Shown here: in pieces, positions 35,203 through 43,554 of the stretch
Numbering within the stretch: position 1 is the first letter of the stretch
How the letters are laid out: each line of letters opens with the position of its first letter
Source: an uncultured Chloroflexales bacterium
GTDB lineage: Bacteria > Chloroflexota > Chloroflexia > Chloroflexales > Chloroflexaceae
Assembly (NCBI GenBank): GCA_937902315.1
Contig: CALGUG010000059.1
Location: forward strand, 62,001-126,000
Direction of reading: 5' to 3'
Length of the DNA: 64,000 bases
Position numbers and translations under genes: made by a program
Notes under the pieces: generated by a model
Seen by the model: the letters and a program-made list of their open reading frames with translations, nothing else
What the model was told of the DNA's origin: nothing
Database searches by the model: none

Positions 35203-36204
35203 CTATTCTAGGTTATCGATGAAAGCTCGCATATATTCTACCCACTCTTGCTCATTCACAAAGACAAAAGGCGGTTGATGGCGTGCTCCTTCGACTAGCT
35301 GAAGCGCTTTTGGCCCTTGTAGCGTTTGGAAGATCGCCTCTGCTTCGGCAGGCAGCACCCAAGGATCTTCGGCCCCACTCACAAGTAGGGTCGGTGTATC
35401 GATCGAGGCGGCGTATTCGACCGGATTATGGCTAAAGGCGTTGCGGCCAACCATAACGCTGCCCCAGAAGAGCAAGAGCTCGCTAAGCGGCCAGCTTGGC
35501 ACCCCAATGTGTTCGAAGCGGTGGCGCGCGGTTGAAAGCAACCGATCGAAGACCCCTTCGAGGATGATGGCTTGCGGTTCGATCTGTTCGACGGCCACGG
35601 CCCGCATAATGGCCGAACCGCCCATCGAAACACCATAGAGGATGATCGGCTGTTCGGGCCACATGCGCTGGCTATAGTTAAAAGCCGCTACAACATCTTC
35701 GGCCTCGCGAATGCCTAAGGTGGTATCGTTACCGCTTGAACCGCCGTTGCCTCGCATATCGACCAGCAACACGTTATAACCAAACTGATGCATCCAAGCT
35801 GCGGGCGTGAGCAAGCTATCTTTGCGATTAATGTAGCCAGCGAAGCCTATCACAATACCGCGCGGCGCTTCATGAGGGATATACCAAGCCTCAAGATACT
35901 CGCTTTCGTTTAGTTGAATGGTATGGATTTCGTAAGGAAGGTTATGTTGGCTAGGGGTTTGCCTATTTTCTGGGCGCGCAATCGGTACGCCTGTGAAGAG
36001 ATAGTTAGCCCATGTCAGCAATGATGTTTTGTCGACCGATATTCCTCGCAAACCATCGCTGCGAAAATGGGTGAAGGCATAGGCTTGAATCGCAATGATC
36101 AGATTAGAGAAGAGGAATAAGATCGTTACGAGCGTGGCAAGCCATCGGATCAGGTTAGACGTGCGGTTCGTGCGCTTGCGAGAAAGCTTCGCTTTTGGGT
36201 GCAT
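35203..36204 (-). CDS. Membrane-anchored alpha/beta hydrolase
   Basis: 333 residues. A basic N-terminus and one transmembrane helix (about 20-43) anchor an alpha/beta-hydrolase domain outside or inside the membrane; orientation is uncertain. The oxyanion/core motif is 'VIGFAGYINRKDS', the nucleophile elbow is GVSMGG, the acid is in SGAEDPWV and the His in GARHQPP. It resembles the YfhR/Bem46-type serine hydrolases. Substrate unknown. Monocistronic. Confidence 0.82.
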   Translation of the reverse strand: MHPKAKLSRKRTNRTSNLIRWLATLVTILFLFSNLIIAIQAYAFTHFRSDGLRGISVDKTSLLTWANYLFTGVPIARPENRQTPSQHNLPYEIHTIQLNESEYLEAWYIPHEAPRGIVIGFAGYINRKDSLLTPAAWMHQFGYNVLLVDMRGNGGSSGNDTTLGIREAEDVVAAFNYSQRMWPEQPIILYGVSMGGSAIMRAVAVEQIEPQAIILEGVFDRLLSTARHRFEHIGVPSWPLSELLLFWGSVMVGRNAFSHNPVEYAASIDTPTLLVSGAEDPWVLPAEAEAIFQTLQGPKALQLVEGARHQPPFVFVNEQEWVEYMRAFIDNLE

Positions 36205-36539
36205 TGGGGAGCCTTCTGTTTGTTTGGTGGTCCTAGTACGCAGGTTTGAAGACTAGTGATATGCGTAACAATCTTGGAATAGTATTTGCTGACACTAGCT
36301 TGGCTCGCTTGGTGGGCCGGAAAAATTAGGCTTCTGGTAGCCTAAAAGTGCAAACAGTTAGCTTTGATGATAGATTATAAATGAGAAAGCAAACTATTCT
36401 TCTCGATCTAGACAAGAAAGGGAGGACTAGTACAGCATGTGACAATGATACTATGTTGTAACTGAAGTATCTAGGTTACAATACGATTACGAGATAAACC
36501 TAACTATATTCAATTCATTACTACATCATAGGAATAGGT
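36205..36539 (+). promoter_or_regulatory. Upstream region with a 7-bp inverted repeat
   Basis: No gene in this 335-bp gap. TTGTAAC (36456-36462) and GTTACAA (36475-36481) form a perfect inverted repeat with 12-bp spacing, about 60 bp before the STAS protein gene. The second half overlaps a TACAAT that could be the -10 box, so it may be an operator. Confidence 0.4.
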
Positions 36540-37586
36540 ATGCTTGTACAGCAAGAACCGCCTGCGGAAATGCGTCCGTTGTACTATAACGTTGCTCTCG
36601 CCATTACCTTGGGCCTGAGTTTTCTTAATGTGCTAGCGCTTGGCATGCTTATCGCATCCCCTACCAGCAGTGGGAATGCTTTTTACATGTCGCTGATGAG
36701 CCTGCTCTCGATTATGATGTGGGTTGGGCTATTTGCGGTAAAGCGCGAACATGCGGGCAAAACTACGCTTCTGGTGGGCTTACCCTTGTTAGCGAGCACG
36801 GTTGTTGGCCTCTTGGTTGATGGTAGCGCGCTGATTGCGATAGTAAGCTACTGTATTCCCCTGATTGTCGCATCGATGTTTCTGTCTGCGCGCCACGTCT
36901 GGGCCGTGTTGGGTCTTTGTCTGGTGTTGAGCGCAGAGATCATCATCTTGGATGTGCGCGGCTTCGACAGTCCGATCGTACCTGGCAGCCCTTTGTATGT
37001 TTGCGGTGTGGCGACCGTCTTGCTGACGATGGTCTTAACCACCGTCTTCAGCGTTAAGGGGCGCGAGGCACTACGCGAAGCTCAATTGGCTGCTGAGCGC
37101 CAAGCTCGCGAGCTGGAAGTAACCCAGCAGGCTCTGTATGAACGCCAGCAAGAGCTCGAAGCGGCACAGCAGCAACTCAACAAGCACAACAAAGCCCTGC
37201 AATATAAACTGATGACGGTTGGCGAATTGGGTCTGGGTGTTGTACCATTCGCTCCGGGCGTGTTGATTGTGCCGGTTTTTGAGCAAGTGCTGCTCGATAT
37301 GGCACATACCGTGCGCGCTCGCTTGTTGGCGGCTTGCACCTTTCAAGATGCCAAGATCGTGATTATGCATCTCTCGAAGGTCGATATTCGACCCGCCGCC
37401 GTGGTGGTGCTGACTCAAACGCTGGAAAGCATTGCGGCCTTAAATGTAGAGGTCATTGTTGCCGGCGAATATGAAGCTCTTGGCACCTTGCCCCCCGAGA
37501 TCAAGTGCGTCGCCAGCCTCAAAGAGGCCCTTTTGGCGCTAGAAGCAGAGACAAACGAAATTGAAGCCCAAGCCCAAGCGGCCTAG
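36540..37586 (+). CDS. Membrane protein with coiled coil and C-terminal STAS domain
   Basis: 348 residues. About six hydrophobic helices (about 17-165) are followed by a Glu/Gln-rich coiled coil (about 170-222) and a STAS domain (about 235-325, 'GVLIVPVFEQVLLDMAHTVRARLL', 'AKIVIMHLSKVDIRPAAVVVL'). The arrangement resembles RsbR-type stressosome or anti-anti-sigma sensors in Chloroflexota. The residues normally phosphorylated after 'VD' (usually T/S) read IRPAA here, so the switch site appears lost. It probably senses a membrane or ligand signal and works through STAS protein contacts. Confidence 0.72.
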   Translation: MLVQQEPPAEMRPLYYNVALAITLGLSFLNVLALGMLIASPTSSGNAFYMSLMSLLSIMMWVGLFAVKREHAGKTTLLVGLPLLASTVVGLLVDGSALIAIVSYCIPLIVASMFLSARHVWAVLGLCLVLSAEIIILDVRGFDSPIVPGSPLYVCGVATVLLTMVLTTVFSVKGREALREAQLAAERQARELEVTQQALYERQQELEAAQQQLNKHNKALQYKLMTVGELGLGVVPFAPGVLIVPVFEQVLLDMAHTVRARLLAACTFQDAKIVIMHLSKVDIRPAAVVVLTQTLESIAALNVEVIVAGEYEALGTLPPEIKCVASLKEALLALEAETNEIEAQAQAA

Positions 37587-37614
37587 GCTCGTAAAACATC
37601 TTCTCCGGCTTGCT

Positions 37615-37661
37615 TAGCATACAGGCTTCCAAGGCAACACGCCAAGGGGGCCTTTATGCTA
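37615..37661. terminator. Hairpin between convergent genes
   Basis: TAGCATA-x-AGGCTTCC pairs with GGGGGCCT-x-TATGCTA. The stem covers the stop codon of the Nudix gene (-) and lies 29 bp after the STAS gene stop (+). It probably terminates one or both. Confidence 0.5.
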
Positions 37662-38238
37662 GACAAGCATAGACGATATGGTGCGACACAGCTCGGAAGT
37701 AACCCCAGCTCTGCCAATAGCCCTGTATCTCATCGCTATATTCCTGCGGCGCGTTTTCGAGCGTTTGAGCTAAGGCAGGTAACTCTTCGACCTCGATCTC
37801 GCGGAAGGACTCGATCTTCTCATCTTCGTCGCTGACCACGATCTCGCTATCGTCGGTGTCGAGTAAGAAGATGTAGGTTGCGAAGTTGAGCAGATTGCTG
37901 GGAGTTGTATCGGCGTATTCGATCACGGCTAAGAAGCGGGTGATGCTCGCTTTGAGGCCGGTCTCTTCTTGAATCTCGCGCCAGAGTGCTGCCTCGATCG
38001 CCTCGTGATCTTTGATGCCCCCCGTTAAAAGCCGAAAACAACCTTTAGGATAGATCGTTTTGATTGCCGTGATCAGCTTGCCATTTGGGCGGCGAAGCAC
38101 CATACAGACTTCGCCAGTTCGATCGGACATATTGAGCGGCTGCGTTTCGATATCGTCGAGCACAGCGCGGATACGTTCGGGTGCGCCGTATTGGGCGGCC
38201 AAAGCCTTGATTTCGGCCTCGCGTTCGGGCGATAACAT
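37654..38238 (-). CDS. Nudix hydrolase
   Basis: 194 residues. The Nudix box is complete in 'GGIKDHEAIEAALWREIQEETGL'-type sequence (GX5EX7REUXEEXGU). An N-terminal helical region of about 45 residues precedes it. Substrate unknown. It follows the PHP gene on the same strand with a 42-bp gap and may be co-transcribed. Confidence 0.85.
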   Translation of the reverse strand: MLSPEREAEIKALAAQYGAPERIRAVLDDIETQPLNMSDRTGEVCMVLRRPNGKLITAIKTIYPKGCFRLLTGGIKDHEAIEAALWREIQEETGLKASITRFLAVIEYADTTPSNLLNFATYIFLLDTDDSEIVVSDEDEKIESFREIEVEELPALAQTLENAPQEYSDEIQGYWQSWGYFRAVSHHIVYACLA

Positions 38239-38280
38239 AGGTTCTATCCTAAACTTTCAGCTACGATGTCTGATTCCAGA

Positions 38281-39126
38281 TTAATTTGGGCTGATGCCGA
38301 AGCGTTCTAAGAAGGCGGCGCAATCGTAAGCCGACCAGCGTGCCAAAGGCTGGTTAGGGTGGTGTGAGTCGCTGCCTGCGGTGATGAGCAAGTTGTATTT
38401 TTGAGCCATCGTTCGATAGAAGGCGCGCTGCTCTTCGGAGTGGGCGGGGTAGAAGACTTCAATGCCGTCGAGGCCTGCTTGGGCGAGAGCTGCGATGTCT
38501 TCTTCGGTCGCAGGGATAGCGTAGATGCCTTTGGAGCGCCCCGGGTGTGCCAGCACTACCAAAGCGCCGAGCTTGTGGCCTAGGGTGATGATATCGGCCA
38601 CATTGGGCGGGTTGTAGGCGTTCGGCACTTGGGTGAGCAGGTAGCGCATGCCTGCGCTCTCGTCGTCTTCGCCCGCTACGCGACCGGGCAGCTCGTTCGA
38701 GCGAGCCAGAGCGGTGCCAACATCGGCCACATTGGGGCTGCGCCCAAGTTTGTCCAAGCCTTCCAGCTTCCAGCCAGCGCGCGGTAGCTCTTCGATTAAG
38801 CGCTGGGCGTCGGCAGCGTTGGAGCTAAAGACCGAATCGCAGAGCGCCAGCAGTTCGGGCGCTTCGGGATCGGCCCCGTAGATCAGGGTGTGCCAGAGCT
38901 TGCCATTAAAGCCACTATCGATCTCGACCCCGCTGATCACATGCACACCGAAGCGTTTGCCAGCTTCCAACAGCGCTTTGACATTGCCCGTAGTATTGTG
39001 ATCGGTGGCGGCGATCGCCAACATCTCTTCTTGAACTGCGTGTTGGGCAAGCTGTTCGGGTTGCCAGCTGGAATGGTGGGGTGTAGCTGTTGTATGGATC
39101 TGAAGATCAATGATTGGCTGAGCCAT
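38281..39126 (-). CDS. PHP-domain phosphoesterase
   Basis: 281 residues with a metal-dependent PHP barrel, like YciV/RNase AM or TrpH. Metal-binding motifs: DLQIHTTA (first), AATDHNTT (second), GVEID (third), VLAHPGRSKG and GSDSHHP (last). In the first motif the usual HxH reads QIH, so one ligand His is Gln. The remaining ligands look intact, so activity is plausible. Members hydrolyse 3',5'-nucleotide bisphosphates or act as 5'-3' RNases. Confidence 0.85.
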   Translation of the reverse strand: MAQPIIDLQIHTTATPHHSSWQPEQLAQHAVQEEMLAIAATDHNTTGNVKALLEAGKRFGVHVISGVEIDSGFNGKLWHTLIYGADPEAPELLALCDSVFSSNAADAQRLIEELPRAGWKLEGLDKLGRSPNVADVGTALARSNELPGRVAGEDDESAGMRYLLTQVPNAYNPPNVADIITLGHKLGALVVLAHPGRSKGIYAIPATEEDIAALAQAGLDGIEVFYPAHSEEQRAFYRTMAQKYNLLITAGSDSHHPNQPLARWSAYDCAAFLERFGISPN

Positions 39127-39663
39127 TGTAACCTCTGATATGAAACATGCACTTGCAGAAGCGCTTCTGTAGAGTCGCGTTCGGTTGCTTTATCGGCCTA
39201 GAAGCGGCCGCTCCGTGTGTATTATACCATCGCTGACTTGCGAACCCTCGCTTGCACTCAACAGAGTATTGCTCGAGTGTTTGCTTGATCGCTTGCTGTT
39301 TTTTAGCCTTCGGCAGAGTGGAACTGACCTCTCATACCAAATTCGGTTGATTACTTTCTATTTGGCCTTCGGCAGAGTGGAACGTAGCTCTTTTTGTTGT
39401 GTGCTATTTCGCGCTGTCGCGCGAAATAGCACACAACGTCTTTCCCTCGTTTTGTTTTCTCGCGTTAAGCAAATGCACGTCTTTCAAACGAATTTGGTAT
39501 CATACCTCCTTCCCCGTTGTGAGGGCGGCTTCGTCGCTGGGCGCAGACTACGACCGTCTGGTGGCGGGCGGGATGTTGGTAGCCGAAGGCGGACGCGCTT
39601 AGAGCCTTGTTTGGGGTAAAGACCAAGCCGCTAGAGCGCTAAACTCGTTAAGCGCATGGGCTA
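39127..39663. repeat. Gap with a complete RepB element and a RepC core
   Basis: No gene. A complete RepB (39334-39500) and a RepC core (39577-39596) sit in this gap, with a second decayed RepB tail near 39305-39330. The RepC right flank near 39645-39666 runs up to the alr stop codon. Confidence 0.75.
39334..39500 (-). mobile_element. RepB: 167-bp MITE-like element, most complete copy
   Basis: Terminal inverted repeats ATACCAAATTCGGTT (39334-39348) and AAACGAATTTGGTAT (39486-39500) match in 14 of 15 positions. The centre is a perfect 19-bp stem, GTTGTGTGCTATTTCGCGC (39396-39414) with 39419-39437, loop TGTC on this strand (GACA on the other). No protein is encoded. Other copies: 10938-11062, 20421-about 20560, and decayed ones near 21500-21620 and 27810-27925. 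Confidence 0.75.
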
Positions 39664-40899
39664 TCAAACAGCGACACGCCCGACCCGACTGCCGATCGAG
39701 GTGAGCACTTCGTAGGCGCTGGTATCGAGCCAAGTGGCGACTTCATCGGCCGTGATCTCGGCCTCGTCTTGTTTGCCGAGCAGAGTGGCGCGGTCGCCGA
39801 CTTTGGCCGTGCTGATGTGGCTGACATCGCACATAACGTAATCCATACAGATCCGGCCTACGATCGGGGCGCGCTGGCCGTTGATGATCACCTCTTGCCA
39901 AGCAGGGCTGCGACGCAAACCGTCGGCGTAACCGACCGGCAGGGTGGCGATGCGCTGCCAATCGTGAGTGGTGTAGCGGGCGCCATACGAGATGCTTGTA
40001 TCGGGCGGCAGATCGACGACGCGCGCGATACGGGTGTGCCACGAGAGGGCGGGCCGTAAGTCGGGCAGCTCTTCATCGAGGCTGGGACAGAAGGGCAAGA
40101 GGCCGTAGAGCGCGAGACCGGGACGCACAAGGTTGTGGCGCGGATAGTGGCGGTGCAGCCGCAGCAGAGTCGCGCTGTTGGAGGCGTGAATGTAGCGTGG
40201 CAAGATCTGTGCGGCGGCGAAGCGATCGAGAAGCACTTCAAAACGGGCCAGTTGGGTATGGGCCAAGACCTGCGCTTGCGAGAGTGTGGCGACCTCGGTG
40301 AGGGTGATGGCATGGCTTGCTAAGCTCTTGTCGTAGTAGGGCTCGGGCGTGCAAATCGGTGGGGCGTGTATCTCCCAATCGCCGTCGGCTGTGGCGAGAT
40401 GCGTGTAGATCCCTTCGATCTCGATGCCCGGCAGGCTGCTAGCTAGTTGAGCGAAAGAAAGAGCGTGGTAGGGCAGCACGCCTAGGCGGCTCATGCCGGT
40501 GTCGATTTTGAGATGAGCGCGGGCCGTGCGCTGCAATTTGAGGGCGGCAGCGCTGAGGGCGTGCGCTACTTGGCTATCGAAGAGTGTGACCGAAAGGTTG
40601 AGCGCGATCGCCTCTTCGACCTGTTCGGGCGGAATGTAGCCCAAGAGTAGGATGGGTGCTGTGATGCCTTCTTCGCGTAGGGTTCTGGCTTCGGCGAGGG
40701 TGGCGAGGGCCAAGTGGGTCGCCCCGTTTTCGAGGGCAACAGGTGCGACCAGTTCGGCTCCGTGGCCGTAGGCATCGGCTTTGAGCACCGCCATCACATG
40801 GGCGTTCGGGCCAGCGTAGCGACTCAGTTCGCGCACATTGTGCCCGATTGCGGCGATATCGACCTCTACCCACGAAGAAAAAGTATGTGTACGAGCCAT
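39664..40899 (-). CDS. alr: Alanine racemase
   Basis: PLP enzyme making D-alanine for peptidoglycan. 411 residues, longer than the usual 360-380. The PLP Lys is Lys40 in VLKADAYGHG; the conserved SYGARYT segment and 'LPVGYADGLRRSP' and 'CMDYVMCDV' are present. An insertion of about 35 residues follows 'THLATADGD' (about 172-210) and accounts for the extra length. Standalone gene. Confidence 0.92.
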   Translation of the reverse strand: MARTHTFSSWVEVDIAAIGHNVRELSRYAGPNAHVMAVLKADAYGHGAELVAPVALENGATHLALATLAEARTLREEGITAPILLLGYIPPEQVEEAIALNLSVTLFDSQVAHALSAAALKLQRTARAHLKIDTGMSRLGVLPYHALSFAQLASSLPGIEIEGIYTHLATADGDWEIHAPPICTPEPYYDKSLASHAITLTEVATLSQAQVLAHTQLARFEVLLDRFAAAQILPRYIHASNSATLLRLHRHYPRHNLVRPGLALYGLLPFCPSLDEELPDLRPALSWHTRIARVVDLPPDTSISYGARYTTHDWQRIATLPVGYADGLRRSPAWQEVIINGQRAPIVGRICMDYVMCDVSHISTAKVGDRATLLGKQDEAEITADEVATWLDTSAYEVLTSIGSRVGRVAV

Positions 40900-41120
40900 A
40901 GTGTCTATAAGTAAATACGAGGCAGGCCAGCCAGACCAGCTCGGGTTCGTTCCCCCAACATGTCAAAACGGCCTATCCTCGTGACGATCACTGCGTTTTA
41001 TAACTAGGAACCTAAGGTTCCAAATGTCTAGATATGGTTATTGTACTGCCTACAAACTGATGGCAAACTGATGAGAAGCTGAGATTGAGCTGGTATAGCG
41101 GGGGTGAGCACGCCAAAGGC

Positions 41121-42278
41121 TCAGGAGTGGCGGGCCAAAAGAACCCGGAAACGTCCATCGCCGCGCACCTCTTGCACGCTCGCGAAGATCTCACGTAGCA
41201 CTTGCTCGTAGGGCAGGAAGCGATTACAGACGATGAAGAGTTTGCCATGGGGCTGTAATTGCTGGGCCGATTCTTTAAAAAAGCGCAGCGCTGTGTCGGT
41301 TGTTTGCAGGCGGCCCTGATGAAACGGCGGATTGGTCACGATTGTGTCGAACTGCTGGTCGCGCACCGCGCTGCAGACATCGCTGACCAGCACACGGGCG
41401 TTGTTGATCTGGTTGCGTTCGAGGTTGGCGCGCGCTAGCTCGACGGCCGCCAAATTGCTATCGAGCAACGTCACCTGGGCTTGGGGCGCAAGCCGAGCCG
41501 CCAGCATGCCGACCAAACCGCCGCCACAGCCAAGGTCGAGAATCTGCAGTGCCTCCTCCACCTGCATCGCTTCGATCAACATCAGACTGCCATCGTCGAG
41601 GCCGCCGCGCGCGAAGACACCGTCGCGCAGCTCTAGGCTGAGTCGCTGGCCGCGCAGCTCGATATCGATCAGCTCTGTTTGGGCGGCTGCGCTCTGGCCC
41701 TGCCAGTGAGAAGGACGAACCGCTGTGATCACGCGGCAGCCTTTGGCGTACTGGGAGTTGCCAGCGCTTCCAAACAGCTCTTCCACATATGTACCGACCG
41801 ACACAATGCCTTTGTCACGCGGGCCGCCGACGTAAAGCATGGCATTGGGTTTCAGCAGACGCCCAGCTTCGCTGATCAGGCGTTCGAGCAGAGCGCGGTT
41901 GGGGAAGGGCACAATATGCACAAAAGCCGCATCGAAACTCGCATCGGTGTAGTCGCCGAGTTGATCAGGCGAGATCAGCTTGGCCTGCTGGAAGGCAGTT
42001 GTCTTCAGGGCCGAAGCAGCCTTGGCGAGGGCGGCGCTATTGTAATCGGCGATCACGAGCCGACCGGCTGGCGAGAGACTGTTTGCGATCGCGCTGACAA
42101 GCCCGGCCTCAAGCAGACCGAGTAGCAAAACGTGCTGATCGCCTGAAAGTTCGGGAACATAGGAAAGAAAAAGTTTACTGGTCGGATCGAGTTTGTTAGC
42201 CATAAACGATTGAGTATCTCTGTGATAGCGGGCCATAAGCCCAATCTTACGACCCAAACGCACTGCGGCTTGCATCAT
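41121..42278 (-). CDS. RsmC/RlmG-like class I methyltransferase
   Basis: 385 residues with two tandem Rossmann methyltransferase-like domains, the layout of RsmC (16S m2G1207) and RlmG (23S m2G1835). The N-terminal domain is degenerate. The C-terminal one has the SAM motif LDLGCGGGLVGMLAA and the catalytic NPPFHQG, which marks N2-guanine or related base methyltransferases. An internal ATG at codon 26 (MANKLDPTS) may be the true start, since no good ribosome site is visible at 42278. rRNA target is not assigned. Confidence 0.8.
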   Translation of the reverse strand: MMQAAVRLGRKIGLMARYHRDTQSFMANKLDPTSKLFLSYVPELSGDQHVLLLGLLEAGLVSAIANSLSPAGRLVIADYNSAALAKAASALKTTAFQQAKLISPDQLGDYTDASFDAAFVHIVPFPNRALLERLISEAGRLLKPNAMLYVGGPRDKGIVSVGTYVEELFGSAGNSQYAKGCRVITAVRPSHWQGQSAAAQTELIDIELRGQRLSLELRDGVFARGGLDDGSLMLIEAMQVEEALQILDLGCGGGLVGMLAARLAPQAQVTLLDSNLAAVELARANLERNQINNARVLVSDVCSAVRDQQFDTIVTNPPFHQGRLQTTDTALRFFKESAQQLQPHGKLFIVCNRFLPYEQVLREIFASVQEVRGDGRFRVLLARHS

Positions 42279-42354
42279 ACCATACGATCAGCAACCTTAT
42301 GAGGAGGTTTTGCGTAGATCTAGCCGTGATAACGAAGCGAGGTTCGTTTTTTGC

Positions 42355-42437
42355 TGCAGATACACAGTCAGATCCTTCAGATGGCCGAGCAAGGTAGGGC
42401 AATTTTTCCCTTGTATCTGCAAAAGGCTCGTGTACAA
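42355..42437 (+). promoter_or_regulatory. terC upstream region: 10-bp inverted repeat and promoter
   Basis: TGCAGATACA (42355-42364) and TGTATCTGCA (42412-42421) are perfect complements 47 bp apart. The right half overlaps TTGTAT (about 42411-42416), which with TACAAT 16 bp on forms a likely promoter. It could be a looping operator or, if transcription starts further upstream, a leader stem. The yybP-ykoY Mn2+ riboswitch consensus is not seen. Confidence 0.45.
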
Positions 42438-42478
42438 TTGCTGATGTTCAGTCAGTTTATGGAGGCGAAAGATCACCT

Positions 42479-43276
42479 ATGGAATGGCTTACCAATCCTG
42501 ATATCTGGATCGGTTTACTAACACTTACGGCCTTAGAGATCGTGTTGGGCGTCGATAACGTTATCTTTATTTCGATCTTAGCTGGTAAGTTGCCCGTAGA
42601 GCAACAAGCCAAAGCTCGCCAGCTCGGCCTTAGTCTCGCCCTGATCACCCGCATTCTACTTCTGCTTTCACTCTCGTGGTTGGTTGGCCTTACGGCCCCC
42701 TTGTTTGAGCTTCCGCTACCTTTCTTAGGTGAAGAAGCACGCGCTGTCTCGGGCCGTGACTTGATCCTGTTGATTGGTGGTCTATTCTTGGTTGGCAAAG
42801 CGACCTTCGAGATTCACGAGCGCTTAGAAGGTGAAGAGGCTCACGGTAGCGAAAAAGTGGTCACTTCGTTTGGCGCGGTCATCGTGCAGATCATTCTGCT
42901 CGACGTGGTCTTCTCGCTCGACTCGGTGATCACCGCAGTCGGTATGGTCAACGAGATCGGTGTGATGATCGCTGCGGTAGTGATCGCGGTTGGTATTATG
43001 CTCTTCTCGGCGGGCGCGATCAGCGACTTCGTGAACAAACACCCCACCGTCAAGATGCTCGCTCTGGCCTTCTTGGTGCTGATCGGTGTGAACCTTTTGG
43101 CAGAAGGCTTCGGCCAGCACATTCCCAAAGGCTACATCTACTTCTCGATGGCATTCTCGGTCTTTGTCGAGATGCTCAACTTGGCGGCTCGCCGCAGGAA
43201 GCCCGGCACTCAGCCGCTCAAGCTGCATACGCCCTATCTGGCCGAGGCTGAGCGCCGGATCGAACGCAGCAGATAG
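42479..43276 (+). CDS. TerC-family integral membrane protein
   Basis: 265 residues, about seven to eight helices. The family signatures with conserved acidic residues in membrane helices are present: EIVLGVDNVIFI near the start and DVVFSLDSVITA in the middle. A cytoplasmic charged loop ('HERLEGEEAHGSEK') lies between. TerC proteins export Mn2+ or assist metalation of exported enzymes and are named for tellurite resistance. No ter-operon genes are nearby, so a Mn2+/metal-export role is more likely. GGAGG lies about 12 bases before the ATG. Confidence 0.85.
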   Translation: MEWLTNPDIWIGLLTLTALEIVLGVDNVIFISILAGKLPVEQQAKARQLGLSLALITRILLLLSLSWLVGLTAPLFELPLPFLGEEARAVSGRDLILLIGGLFLVGKATFEIHERLEGEEAHGSEKVVTSFGAVIVQIILLDVVFSLDSVITAVGMVNEIGVMIAAVVIAVGIMLFSAGAISDFVNKHPTVKMLALAFLVLIGVNLLAEGFGQHIPKGYIYFSMAFSVFVEMLNLAARRRKPGTQPLKLHTPYLAEAERRIERSR

Positions 43277-43290
43277 TTTGTTGACATAAC

Positions 43291-43334
43291 CAAAAAGAGG
43301 AGATAGGTCGATGTGGCCCATCTCCTCTTTTTTT
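43291..43334 (+). terminator. Intrinsic terminator of the TerC gene
   Basis: AAAAAGAGGAGAT and ATCTCCTCTTTTTTT pair around a loop of about 15 bases with a long U-tract, 15 bp after the stop codon. Confidence 0.9.
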
Positions 43335-43387
43335 ATACTTTCAGCGTTTTGGCGGCTAGGTCCTTTCCCCAAACAAGGCATTAACCG

Positions 43388-43407
43388 CGTCCGCCTACGG
43401 CTATCAA
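43388..43407 (+). repeat. RepC core
   Basis: GCGTCCGCCTACGGCTATCA with conserved flanks from about 43342 to 43475, the only content of the 43335-43554 gap. Confidence 0.7.
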
Positions 43408-43554
43408 CATCCCGCCCAAAACCAGAGGCGTATCGCAGTGTGGCGAGAGACCACCTCAAAACCTAAGGGATTATGACGCGCTTGTTCTGCTTGTTTGTGT
43501 TAGCGCTGTCTCTGTCAAACAAGGCTTCTGCAAACAGAAACAGCAGCTTTGGAA

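Noticed and set aside
42300..42478. yybP-ykoY Mn2+ riboswitch upstream of terC
   Set aside because: The conserved GGGGAGUAG and GCCACG-type elements are not present; only a distant inverted repeat is seen.
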